This document shows positions 36,280-45,003 of a stretch of DNA of 64,000 nucleotides, piece after piece (position 1 is the stretch's first letter; each line of letters starts with the position of its first letter). Source of the stretch: Nioella halotolerans (GTDB taxonomy: Bacteria > Pseudomonadota > Alphaproteobacteria > Rhodobacterales > Rhodobacteraceae); NCBI GenBank assembly GCA_003428585.1, contig QVQC01000055.1:33941-97940 (forward strand). Reading direction: 5' to 3'. A program made the position numbers and the translations under genes. The notes beneath the pieces were generated by a model, which had not been told where the DNA came from, searched no databases, and worked only from the letters and a program-made list of their open reading frames with translations.

Positions 36280-36444
36280 GGGGAAAGTTGTGCTATGCGG
36301 CAAGGCTGCTGGCAAGTTGCGTATCGGGCAATCCAAGACAAACCGTTTGTTATGCTCGCCCGATCTTTTGCCTGTTGTGCAACCAGAGCGCAGGTTCGAG
36401 TGTGCGTCTCAGGAGGAAGCATTTCTGACCATAGGGAGGGGAAA

Positions 36445-36894
36445 ATGCTTGATCGCGATTATCGAGATATCGTCGCCGGATTGGGGCTGACCCTGGCCGG
36501 GGTCGCTGCAGCGGCGTACGCCGGGTCCAACTACGCGATGGGCACGGTTTCAAGGATGGGGCCGGGCATGATGCCCGTGGCGCTTGGTGTCACCCTTGCC
36601 GCTTTCGGCCTGATGATCTCGGTTCCGGCCCTGTTCCGAAAGGGTGACACGGTCGTGCTGAAACCCCGTCCCCTTGTCGTGATGTCAATCAGCATCATCG
36701 GCTTCGCGTTGATGATCGAGACTGTCGGGATCGTTCCGGCGGTGTTCTTCACGACCGTGTTCGCAACCTTTTCCGAAACGCGCGTCAGGCTCGGCGCGGC
36801 GCTGATCCTCGGGGCGGGGATGACGTTTGCAACCTGGGCGCTGTTCATCGTCGGCCTCAACCTGCCGATCCCCGCGTTTGATTGGCCGTTCTGA
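36445..36894 (+). CDS. tctB: Tripartite tricarboxylate transporter, small membrane subunit TctB
   Basis: 149 residues with four hydrophobic helices, of the TctB family. The typical early MGTVSRMGPGMMPVALGVTL is present. It forms the membrane unit with TctA. AGGGAGGGGAAA gives a strong ribosome site. The tctA ATG overlaps its stop by one base (TGATG). Confidence 0.9.
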   Translation: MLDRDYRDIVAGLGLTLAGVAAAAYAGSNYAMGTVSRMGPGMMPVALGVTLAAFGLMISVPALFRKGDTVVLKPRPLVVMSISIIGFALMIETVGIVPAVFFTTVFATFSETRVRLGAALILGAGMTFATWALFIVGLNLPIPAFDWPF

Positions 36895-38420
36895 TGGAAT
36901 TGCTCGCAAATCTCGCACTGGGACTGGAAACCGCGGTCACGCCGACCAACCTGTTGTTCTGCTTTGCCGGTGTCTTCCTGGGGACCTTTGTCGGGGTCAT
37001 TCCCGGTGTCGGTCCGCTGGCGGCGATCTCGATGCTGTTTCCGCTGACCTTCTATCTCGATCCGACGGCGGCCCTGATCATGCTGGCCGGGATCTATTAC
37101 GGCACCACCTACGGGGGATCCACGGCCTCGATCCTGTTGAACATTCCGGGGGCGACATCCTCCGCGGTCACCTGTCTCGACGGCCACCCGATGGCCAAGC
37201 AGGGCCGCGCCGGCGTTGCGCTTTTCATGACGACGATCGCCTCTTTCGCGGGCGGGTCGTTCGGCATCATCGTGCTGAGCCTGTTTTCGCCCCTGATCGC
37301 GGAGTACGCGCTGACATTCGGCCCGGCCGAGTACTTTTCGCTGATGGTGCTGGGCCTTGTCGCGGCGTCGACGATCGCGAACGCGGCGCCGTCCAAGGGC
37401 CTCGCCATGGTCGTCCTCGGCATGTTGGTGGCAACGGTCGGGACCGACAGCCAAAGCGGCGTCGGGCGTTTCACCTTCGGATCCATGAGCTTGCTGGAGG
37501 GCTTCGGCATCAGCGCGATGGCGATGGGCCTTTTCGGTATCGGCGAGATCCTGTCATCGGTCGGCGCCAAACGCATCGCCAAGGTCGACAAGTCCAGTGC
37601 GAAGCTGCTCAACATGCTGCCGACCAAGGACGATTGGCGACGGTCGTGGCTGCCCGGGCTGCGCGGCTCGTCGATCGGGGCGTTCATCGGCGCGCTTCCG
37701 GGAACCGGGCCTTCGATCGCGGTTTTCATGGCTTACGCCGTTGAAAAACGGACATCCAAGACACCGGAACGCTTCGGCAATGGCGCGATCGAGGGGCTGG
37801 TGGCACCGGAAACCGCGAACAACGCAGCCGACCAGACCGCGTTCATCCCGACATTGACCCTCGGCATTCCGGGCAGCGCCACCATGGCGTTGATGCTCGG
37901 CGCGCTGATGATCCATGGCATCCAGCCGGGCCCGACCCTGATCGTGGATCAGCCGTCGCTGTTCTGGGGCCTTGTGATGAGCTTCTGGATCGGCAACTTG
38001 CTGCTGCTGGTTCTGAACCTGCCGCTGATCGGCCTTTGGGTCCGGTTGCTATTGATCCCCTACCACTTCCTGTATCCCGCGATCCTCGTCTTCTTGTGCA
38101 TCGGCGCGTATAGCGTGCGCGCCAACCCGGCCGATGTTCTGGTGGTGCTGGGCTTTGGCTTCGTAGGATACGCCATGCGGCTTGCCGATCTTCCGGCGGC
38201 GCCGTTGTTGCTTGGCTTCGTGCTGGGCCCGCTGGTCGAGGCGCAGTTCCGACGGGCCATGGTGTTGGCGCGCGGTGACTTCACGGCGATCCTAGAACGA
38301 CCGATCGCGGGAACCGTTCTCGTGCTGTCGGCAATCGTGCTGATCTGGACACTTGTCAGCGCGGTCTTGCGGCGTCGCCGAGGCCCGAACCCCACCGAGG
38401 AACCATCATCCGATACCTGA
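36894..38420 (+). CDS. tctA: Tripartite tricarboxylate transporter, large membrane subunit TctA
   Basis: 508 residues with about 11-12 hydrophobic helices. Family landmarks are GVIPGVGPLAAISMLFP, GIYYGTTYGGSTASILLN with NIPG, and GALPGTGPSIAVFMAYAVEK. It carries a carboxylate across the inner membrane, energised by an ion gradient and fed by the periplasmic binding protein. The length is standard. tctC follows after 101 bp with its own strong ribosome site. Confidence 0.95.
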   Translation: MELLANLALGLETAVTPTNLLFCFAGVFLGTFVGVIPGVGPLAAISMLFPLTFYLDPTAALIMLAGIYYGTTYGGSTASILLNIPGATSSAVTCLDGHPMAKQGRAGVALFMTTIASFAGGSFGIIVLSLFSPLIAEYALTFGPAEYFSLMVLGLVAASTIANAAPSKGLAMVVLGMLVATVGTDSQSGVGRFTFGSMSLLEGFGISAMAMGLFGIGEILSSVGAKRIAKVDKSSAKLLNMLPTKDDWRRSWLPGLRGSSIGAFIGALPGTGPSIAVFMAYAVEKRTSKTPERFGNGAIEGLVAPETANNAADQTAFIPTLTLGIPGSATMALMLGALMIHGIQPGPTLIVDQPSLFWGLVMSFWIGNLLLLVLNLPLIGLWVRLLLIPYHFLYPAILVFLCIGAYSVRANPADVLVVLGFGFVGYAMRLADLPAAPLLLGFVLGPLVEAQFRRAMVLARGDFTAILERPIAGTVLVLSAIVLIWTLVSAVLRRRRGPNPTEEPSSDT

Positions 38421-38521
38421 CAACGAGACGGGCGCGCGGATCCGAAACCGGACCGTGCAGTGGCCGCCCAAAGGCCACACCGAATTGCCAAGATTGGCAA
38501 GCATCCAAGGAGGAGACGACT

Positions 38522-39475
38522 ATGAAAACGATCTTTGTGGCGGCTGTTGCCGCAACCCTCACTGCGACCGGTGCGTTTGCGCAAGAGGACTTCCCGACCG
38601 GCCCCGTCACCATCATCGTGCCCTATGGCACCGGCGGCTCGACCGACAGCACCGCGCGCCCGCTTGCGATCGAACTGGAACGGATCTGGGAACAGCCCGT
38701 CGTGATCGTCAACCGGCCCGGTGCAGGCTCCATGATCGGGACGACGGAGATGACGCAGGCTGACCCGGATGGGCACACCCTGTTGATCAACACGGCGGCC
38801 ATCTCGACGGCACCCGCGATCCAGACCGATCTGCAATACGACCCCGAGGAAGATGTGACGCCGATCTCGCTTTTGGTCACCAGTCCTTACATTCTGGTCG
38901 GCGGGGCCAATGTCGAGTCCGACGATCTGTCAGGCTTCATCGAAGAAGCCCAGGATCGGCCGATGTTCATGGGCACAGCCGGGCCCGGCAGTTCCAGCCA
39001 CTTCATGTCGGAACTGGTGATCGAGGCAACGGATCTGCCCGCGGATATCGTGCACTTCTCCGGCGGGGGTGAGGCCTATACCAACATGATGGGCGGGCAC
39101 TCCGACACCTATATCTCGACCACGGCCAGCGTGATGCCTTACGTCAACGACGGTCGTGTGAAGGCCCTTTCCGTTCTGGCGCCCGAGCGTTTCGATCTGC
39201 TGCCTGAAATCCCGTCGAGCGGCGAAGCCGGCGTCAGCGGCGTCGATATCAATGGCTGGGTTGCCCTGTTCGGTCCGGGTGGCATGGACGAAGAGCTTGC
39301 CCAGCAGATCAACGCCGACTTCGACGAGGCGATGGCGTCCGACCGGATGCAGGACCTTCTGGCGGAGAACTACGCCCTTGCCGGTGACCTGTCCCCGGCG
39401 GAATTCCGCGAGATCTACCTGCGGGACATCGGCATCTGGCAAGACCTCGCCACCTCGCGTGGCATCGGCCAGTAA
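38522..39475 (+). CDS. tctC: Tripartite tricarboxylate transporter substrate-binding protein TctC
   Basis: 317 residues. A Sec signal peptide (cleavage after GAFA, residue 20) leads into a Bug/TctC binding protein with the typical ITIIVPY-like VTIIVPYGTGGSTDSTARPL and NRPGAGSMIGT. It captures the substrate in the periplasm. Bug proteins bind diverse carboxylates, including aromatic and dicarboxylic acids, so the substrate cannot be read from sequence. AAGGAGGAGA precedes the ATG. A hairpin terminator follows at 39504. Confidence 0.94.
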   Translation: MKTIFVAAVAATLTATGAFAQEDFPTGPVTIIVPYGTGGSTDSTARPLAIELERIWEQPVVIVNRPGAGSMIGTTEMTQADPDGHTLLINTAAISTAPAIQTDLQYDPEEDVTPISLLVTSPYILVGGANVESDDLSGFIEEAQDRPMFMGTAGPGSSSHFMSELVIEATDLPADIVHFSGGGEAYTNMMGGHSDTYISTTASVMPYVNDGRVKALSVLAPERFDLLPEIPSSGEAGVSGVDINGWVALFGPGGMDEELAQQINADFDEAMASDRMQDLLAENYALAGDLSPAEFREIYLRDIGIWQDLATSRGIGQ

Positions 39476-39503
39476 CCCTGTCCGACCACAAGGTGATTTG
39501 GAG

Positions 39504-39530
39504 CCGGCCCCGCAAGGGGCCGGTCTTCAT
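39504..39530 (+). terminator. Terminator after tctC
   Basis: A perfect 8-bp stem CCGGCCCC-GCAA-GGGGCCGG (39504-39523) is followed by TCTTCATT, a moderate T-rich tail. It lies between the convergent tctC and 2-hydroxyacid dehydrogenase genes. Confidence 0.7.
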
Positions 39531-40522
39531 TCCGGGGAGGCCAGCCGTTGCGGTGCGCCGTCCAGCCACGCTTCGAGGTTTTCGACGGTCTGGCGATAAA
39601 AGCTTTCGAACGTTTCCTGCACCGAATACCCCAGATGCGGGGTCAGCAGCGTCCCCGGCGTGGTGCGGATCGCGGCATCGGTGGGAAGCGGTTCAATGTC
39701 GTAAACGTCGATCCCCGCCCCGGCGATGTGTCCTTCAGACAACGCGGCAATCAGCGCGTCGTGGTCCACCAACGGCCCGCGCGATGTATTGATCAGGATC
39801 GCGCCCGGCTTCATTCGGCCAAGATCCTCGGCGCCGACAATGCCCTTTGTCGTTTCAGCCAGAACAAGGTGCAGCGAAACGACATCGGCGGTGCGAAACA
39901 GGGTCTCCTTGTCGGTATGGACAGCCCCCCCGTCCGCTGCGCGTTCTGCCGTCAGGTTCGGGCTCCATGCGATCACGTTCATGCCGAAGGCTTGCGCGAC
40001 ATGCGCCATGCGGGACCCGAGCCTGCCCAGCCCCACAAGCCCGAGGGTGCGACCATACAAGGCGTTTCCGAGACGGGTTTGCCATGCCCCGTCGCGCATC
40101 GCGGCGGACTCGGCCGGGATATGGCGCAACAGCCCGAGGATCAGGCCCCAGGCAAGTTCCACCGTTGCGTAGATGCCGTTGCCGCTGCCATCCGTCGTCA
40201 TCACTGGAATGCCGAGTTCGGCGGCGGTTTTGGTGTCCAGCGTGCGATTGCGTCGGCCTGTGGCCGCGATGGCCTTCAGATCTGGAAGCCCCCTCAGGAC
40301 GTGGCCCGGCATGTCTGTTCTCTCGCGCATCAGGCAGATCGCATCATAGGGGGCCAATTCCGCGATCAGGCGGTCGGTTGGGATTGGATGATGCAGGAAC
40401 GTCACGTCGGCACGGCGTTCTAGCGCGGACCAATCGGCAAGACGGTGCGCGACGCCCATGTAGTCGTCCAGCACGGCAATGCGCGCGCGGCGGCCTTCGG
40501 GCAGCGGTCGGTAGGTGGTCAT
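39527..40522 (-). CDS. D-2-hydroxyacid dehydrogenase, NAD(P)-dependent
   Basis: 331 residues of the D-isomer-specific 2-hydroxyacid dehydrogenase family. The dinucleotide motif GLVGLGRLGSRMA is in the middle. The catalytic Arg is in INTSRGPLVD or GRRNRTLD, followed by the Glu of DIEPLP and the His of LTPHLGY. It interconverts a 2-oxo acid and a D-2-hydroxy acid. AAAGGAAG precedes the ATG at 40522; the frame is open further upstream. The start overlaps the stop of the AbrB-type gene (ATGA), so the two form an operon. Confidence 0.9.
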   Translation of the reverse strand: MTTYRPLPEGRRARIAVLDDYMGVAHRLADWSALERRADVTFLHHPIPTDRLIAELAPYDAICLMRERTDMPGHVLRGLPDLKAIAATGRRNRTLDTKTAAELGIPVMTTDGSGNGIYATVELAWGLILGLLRHIPAESAAMRDGAWQTRLGNALYGRTLGLVGLGRLGSRMAHVAQAFGMNVIAWSPNLTAERAADGGAVHTDKETLFRTADVVSLHLVLAETTKGIVGAEDLGRMKPGAILINTSRGPLVDHDALIAALSEGHIAGAGIDVYDIEPLPTDAAIRTTPGTLLTPHLGYSVQETFESFYRQTVENLEAWLDGAPQRLASPE

Positions 40523-41631
40523 GACAGTGTGTCTTCCTTTCTTTTGCGATCTTCGTTGCGGGCGATCATTTTCACGATCCACGGGATATTGGGCATGAAG
40601 ATGAAGATGCGGACGAGGTGAAAGGTCGTGATCAGAACGACGCTTTGCCCAAGGAACTTGGCGGTCAACGCCATTTCAACGGCGCCGCCGGGCGCCGCAC
40701 CCAGCACGAGCGTTCGCCAATCGACGTCGGACAGGGCCGCGATTGCCACGGCGCACAGGCAACACAACAGCAGCAAAAGCATCGCCGACACGGTATTGGC
40801 GAGCGATAGGCGTAAGGCGGATGTAACGATTTTCCGGCGGAAGGTCGCGCCAAGCCATGTCCCCAGAACGATCTGCGCGGCCGCCAGAACAACGGCGGGG
40901 TAGGGAAGGGGGCCCAGACCGCTGACGGACAGGGCGGCGGCGCAGGTCACGGGCCCCATGAAATTCGGGTTCGGAATCCGCAAGGCGCGAAAGCTCTTCG
41001 CGCTTGCCCAGCCGAGAACGACAAGCAGGAGGACCGACAGGGGGTCACCGATTTCCAACGCGACCGGCGTGCGCGCCACGGACGGCCATCCGTCAACGGC
41101 ATAGAGGGCGAAGGGCAGGATCACGACGACGACGGCAAGCCGAACGGTCTGCCCGAAGATCACCGGCATCGGGTCTATGCCGGCCTCCTGCGCCATGGCT
41201 GCCGCCTCCACGGGACTGGTCGGCGCGGAGGACAAGAAGGCTTGGGCCAGCCCCATGCCCGTCAGGCGTGCCAACAGGCCGGCGACGACAAGAATGCAGG
41301 CACCGGTGGCCAGGGCGGTGCCAACGATCACCACGGCGTGGTCCGCCAGCATCCGCAGCGCGTCGGGGGAAAAGGCCAGCCCGACTTGTGTGGCCACGAC
41401 GATCTGTCCGATTGGCCGCAACCGGGTGGGAACCGTCAGGCGGGGCGCCGGGCCCATGAAGATCGCGGCTGTCAGCAGAAGCGGCCCGATCATCCACGGC
41501 AACGGCGCGCCGATGCGTTCGAACACCCAGCCCGCGCCGGTGGACAAGCCGAATAGCAGCAGCAGGCCCGCAACAGACCGCCAGCCCGGCACAGGGGGCG
41601 GGATCGGTGAGCCGGGCGCGGAAATCGTCAT
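40519..41631 (-). CDS. AbrB-family (COG3180) membrane protein
   Basis: About 370 residues with 9-10 hydrophobic helices in two similar halves. Typical features are GAPLPWMIGPLL in the first half and ALSVSGLGPLPYPAVVLAAA with LGAAPGGAVEMAL in the second. Members are often annotated ammonia monooxygenase or AbrB regulator; these names are historical and a transport role is more likely. The start is uncertain: ATG 41631 gives MTISAPGSP without a clear ribosome site, and a TTG at 41718 is also in frame. It is divergent from the LysR gene. Confidence 0.78.
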   Translation of the reverse strand: MTISAPGSPIPPPVPGWRSVAGLLLLFGLSTGAGWVFERIGAPLPWMIGPLLLTAAIFMGPAPRLTVPTRLRPIGQIVVATQVGLAFSPDALRMLADHAVVIVGTALATGACILVVAGLLARLTGMGLAQAFLSSAPTSPVEAAAMAQEAGIDPMPVIFGQTVRLAVVVVILPFALYAVDGWPSVARTPVALEIGDPLSVLLLVVLGWASAKSFRALRIPNPNFMGPVTCAAALSVSGLGPLPYPAVVLAAAQIVLGTWLGATFRRKIVTSALRLSLANTVSAMLLLLLCCLCAVAIAALSDVDWRTLVLGAAPGGAVEMALTAKFLGQSVVLITTFHLVRIFIFMPNIPWIVKMIARNEDRKRKEDTLS

Positions 41632-41752
41632 GGTTATCAACTTTGTTCGGGGCCAACCCAAGGCGCCCGCGACCGCCTGATCAATGCCGGCGGCGTCCTT
41701 GAGTTTTTCGCGTCCCAACGTTAGCCTGATCCCTGCGCATGTTGAGTGCGGA

Positions 41753-41774
41753 TTGGTCGCACAAGGTTAACCAA
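41753..41774. promoter_or_regulatory. Candidate LysR-type operator
   Basis: An interrupted dyad TTGG-N14-CCAA with an internal GGTTAACC (41765-41772) lies just before the LysR start and in the divergent gap to the abrB-type operon, where autoregulatory LysR sites are expected. Confidence 0.3.
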
Positions 41775-41779
41775 AGATT

Positions 41780-42709
41780 ATGCAACGCCGTCGTATCAGC
41801 CTTCCGCTCAATCCCCTTCGGTCCTTTGCGATCGCGTCCCGCCACAAGACGTTCACCGCCGCCGCGAAAGAGCTAGGCGTCAGTCAGGTTGCCATCAGCC
41901 GACAGATCTCGATCCTCGAAGATTATCTGGATGTCAGCCTGTTCGAACGCGGTGTGCGATCCGCGAAACTCACCGATGTGGGGCGGGCCTTCGGGTTGGA
42001 GATCGCGGGGCTGTTCGACGATCTGGAACGGGCGACGCAGCGCATGATCAGCCGCGAAACCGAGGGCACGGTCAACCTGCGGGTCCATCCGACGGTGGCG
42101 CACCACTGGCTGATGCCGAAGCTCATGGACTTCACCCGCCAACACCCGGATATCCGGGTGCGCTTCGACACAAGGGTCGAACCGCTTGATTTTCGCGGGA
42201 CACATCTGGACGTCGCCCTGCAACTGGGCAGCGGCGACTGGCGTGACGCACGCAGCAGGACCCTGTGGGAAGAAGAGGTCGATGTTGTCTGTAGTCAGGC
42301 CTATCTCAACTCCATCGGTGCGATCGACGCCCCCGACGATGTCAAGAAGGGCGAATTGCTTCACTCGCGCTATCGTCGGCGCGCTTGGGAATTCTGGGCG
42401 CGCGCGGTCGATGTCGACCTCGATTTCAACTCGGGTACGGATTTCGAAACCTCGCTGCTCAGTTTTTCCGCGGCGCAGCAGGGGTTCGGGCTGGCTGTCG
42501 GCCAGCTCGGCCTTCTGGATGACCTGATCGAGACGGGCGAACTTGTCCGTCCATTGAACATGCGCATCCCCACCGGGGCCGCTTTCCACGTGATCTGGCC
42601 GACCACCGTGTCTGTCAGCGTGAAGACAAAGCGGTTCATCGACTGGTTGCTCGATCAGGTTGGGCAACCGCGCGAATTCTTCACGACGGAAAGTGTCGAC
42701 CGGCCGTGA
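41780..42709 (+). CDS. LysR-family transcriptional regulator (GcvA-like)
   Basis: 309 residues. The N-terminal winged helix-turn-helix contains FTAAAKELGVSQVAISRQIS, and a type-2 periplasmic-binding-like effector domain starts at about residue 95. The N-terminus NPLRSFAIASRHKTF is typical of the GcvA subgroup. It is divergent from the abrB-type/2-hydroxyacid dehydrogenase operon and upstream of SDR-prpD-hydratase, so either could be its target. No good ribosome site is seen before the ATG; translation may start near the 5' end of the mRNA. Confidence 0.9.
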   Translation: MQRRRISLPLNPLRSFAIASRHKTFTAAAKELGVSQVAISRQISILEDYLDVSLFERGVRSAKLTDVGRAFGLEIAGLFDDLERATQRMISRETEGTVNLRVHPTVAHHWLMPKLMDFTRQHPDIRVRFDTRVEPLDFRGTHLDVALQLGSGDWRDARSRTLWEEEVDVVCSQAYLNSIGAIDAPDDVKKGELLHSRYRRRAWEFWARAVDVDLDFNSGTDFETSLLSFSAAQQGFGLAVGQLGLLDDLIETGELVRPLNMRIPTGAAFHVIWPTTVSVSVKTKRFIDWLLDQVGQPREFFTTESVDRP

Positions 42710-42811
42710 CCTTGTCAGACCCAAGATTTGTCGAGCCTTACCTTTAGTCAGATATTGCCGCGCGCAACTGCTGCTAGGCTGACAAGAGCTTCGGTAAGGT
42801 AGGAATAGATC

Positions 42812-43603
42812 ATGGGCGGACGACTAAGCGGTAAAGTCGCGATCATCACGGGGGCCGGGCAGCAGCCCGGTACAACGCCGGGAAACGGACGGGCAACCGC
42901 GTTGCGCTTTGCCGAGGAGGGCGCGACGTGCGTTCTTGTCGATATCAACCGAGACTGGGCCGAGGAAACGCTGGCGATGATCGGAGGCGGGGAGTCCATC
43001 GTCGTTACCGCCGACGTGACCGACGAAGCGTCTTGCCAGAACGTGGTTCAGCAGAGCCTTGAGACCTTCGGCCGGGTCGACGTCCTGCACAACAATGTCG
43101 GGCTGTCGAAAGGCGACCGGGCGACCCCGGATCTGGACGCCGATATCTGGGACCGGATCATGTCGATCAACCTCAAGAGCATGTTCATGCTGTGCAAGGC
43201 AGCCTTGCCGTCGATGCGGACGCAGGGGGGCGGCTCCATCATCTCCATCTCGTCGACCTCCTCGCTGTCGTTGCGGCCCACCGTGGCCTACAAGACGTCG
43301 AAGGGCGCGATCAACACCTTCACCCAGCATGTCGCAGCCGAGAACGCCCCCTTCGGCGTGCGCGCGAACGTGATCCTTCCGGGGTTGATCGACACGCCGA
43401 TGGCCATCGAGCGTCGCGCCGCCGAGTCGGGGCGCCCGCGCGAGGAAATCCGGGCCGAGCGCGATGCGCTGGTCCCCATGGGGCACATGGGCACGGCGGC
43501 GGATGTCGCGAATGCCGCGGTGTTCCTGGCGTCGGATGAGGCGAAATACATCACCGGCGCGCTTTTGCCCGTGGATGGCGGCCTGCTGCTGAAGCGGGGG
43601 TGA
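42812..43603 (+). CDS. SDR oxidoreductase with enlarged glycine loop (copy 2)
   Basis: A 263-residue short-chain dehydrogenase with the lengthened cofactor loop TGAGQQPGTTPGNGRA, about six residues longer than normal. It has NNVG, the Ser of SISSTSSLS and the catalytic YKTSK. Asp after strand two (VLVDINRD) suggests NAD. It is a paralogue of the SDR at 27505-28305 with the same RATALRFAEEGA after the loop. MmgE/PrpD begins 4 bp after its stop, so they are cotranscribed. Confidence 0.88.
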   Translation: MGGRLSGKVAIITGAGQQPGTTPGNGRATALRFAEEGATCVLVDINRDWAEETLAMIGGGESIVVTADVTDEASCQNVVQQSLETFGRVDVLHNNVGLSKGDRATPDLDADIWDRIMSINLKSMFMLCKAALPSMRTQGGGSIISISSTSSLSLRPTVAYKTSKGAINTFTQHVAAENAPFGVRANVILPGLIDTPMAIERRAAESGRPREEIRAERDALVPMGHMGTAADVANAAVFLASDEAKYITGALLPVDGGLLLKRG

Positions 43604-43607
43604 CCAC

Positions 43608-44975
43608 ATGACCGTCAATCCGCTGATCAAGCTGGCCGGTGCCGCCGATGACTGGAACAGACGTGCGATCCCGGATGCGGTGGCCCGTGATGCCCGCCGT
43701 GCCGTGCTGGATTGGTTCGCCGCCATGGTGCCGGGCTGTGTCGACGGGCCCGCCGTCGCCTTGGCGCATGCCCTTGCACCGGATCGCGGCGATGGCTTGG
43801 CGATCTCCTATGTTGATGGTGCCTTGTGTTCGGCGCGTCATGCCGCGCTGCTGAACGGGGTGGCGAGCCATACCGCCGAATTCGACGACATTTTCCGCGA
43901 TGGTGGCTACCATCCCGGCAGTCCCACGATTTCCGCCGCGCTTGCCCTTGCACAGGCCGAGGGTGCGCGGTCGGACGCGTTTTACCGGGCGGTGATCGGC
44001 GGATATGAGGTTGGATGCCGGATCGCCATGGCGCTGCAACCAAGCCACTACCGCAATTGGCATATCACGGCGACCGTCGGCACCATCGGGGCGGCTGTTT
44101 CGACCGCGATGCTGAAGGGCTGCGACACCGATGAAATCGGACACGCGATTGCCATAGCCAGCAGCTTTGCCGGCGGCCACCAGGAGAACCTGCAAGGCCC
44201 CGGTCAGACCAAGCCGCTGCATTGCGGTCATGCCGCCGAGGCCGGGGTGCTGGCAGGGCTTGCCGCCGCGGCGGGTGTGACCGGATCGCCCGACAGCCTG
44301 CACGCGGCGCATGGCTATGCCGCCGCAACCAGTGATGGAACGGGGAACTGGCCGTCCGGGCTGGCGGGCCTTGGCGACTGGACGCCGATTTCGCGGATGA
44401 CCTTCAAGAACCACGGATGCTGCGGCCACATCTTCCCGACGCTCGATGGCCTGCGCGCGATGCAGGCGGTGCATGGGTTCGACCCCGAGGCGGTGACCCA
44501 TATCGAGGTTCAGGGCTATGGGCCGACCGTCTCCATCTGTGACCGGATGGATGTGCAGACCGCCCGCGATGCCCGGTTCAGTGTGCAATATTGCGCGGCG
44601 GCCTTGCTGCATACCGGTGCCGTGCGTCTTGGTGCCTTCACGCCGGATATGTTGAAGCGGCGCGATCTGCGCGACTTCATGCGCAAGGTAACGGTTGTCG
44701 AGGACAGCGAAATCGCCGCCGCTTACCCGGAACGACGTCAGGCGCGTCTCGTCATCACGTTGCAATCCGGTGCGCGGATCGAGCATTTCCAACCGACGCG
44801 AAAGGGCGACCCTGACGATCCGCTCAGCGATGCCGAGCTTTTCGCCAAATTCGATGAGCTGACGGCAGAGGGGGCCGCCGCCGATGACGCCGCGCGATTG
44901 CGGGATGTCATCATGACAGCGGACAGTATCCCGGGGCAGATCACCCTTACGCCCCGCCGACATAGCGCGGCCTGA
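43608..44975 (+). CDS. MmgE/PrpD family protein
   Basis: 455 residues of the 2-methylcitrate dehydratase/cis-aconitate decarboxylase superfamily. The N-terminal helical domain contains NGVASHTAEFDDIF and GYEVGCRIAMAL, followed by KPLHCGHAAEAG. The smaller C-terminal lid domain includes MTFKNHGCCGHIFPTLDGL. Members dehydrate, decarboxylate or isomerise tri- and dicarboxylates. No prpB or prpC neighbours are present, so it is probably not a propionate gene. Its place between an SDR and an enoyl-CoA hydratase suggests a role in the same organic-acid pathway. Confidence 0.88.
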   Translation: MTVNPLIKLAGAADDWNRRAIPDAVARDARRAVLDWFAAMVPGCVDGPAVALAHALAPDRGDGLAISYVDGALCSARHAALLNGVASHTAEFDDIFRDGGYHPGSPTISAALALAQAEGARSDAFYRAVIGGYEVGCRIAMALQPSHYRNWHITATVGTIGAAVSTAMLKGCDTDEIGHAIAIASSFAGGHQENLQGPGQTKPLHCGHAAEAGVLAGLAAAAGVTGSPDSLHAAHGYAAATSDGTGNWPSGLAGLGDWTPISRMTFKNHGCCGHIFPTLDGLRAMQAVHGFDPEAVTHIEVQGYGPTVSICDRMDVQTARDARFSVQYCAAALLHTGAVRLGAFTPDMLKRRDLRDFMRKVTVVEDSEIAAAYPERRQARLVITLQSGARIEHFQPTRKGDPDDPLSDAELFAKFDELTAEGAAADDAARLRDVIMTADSIPGQITLTPRRHSAA

Positions 44976-45003
44976 CCCGGACAAGACAAGGACCCGTAGG
45001 ACC

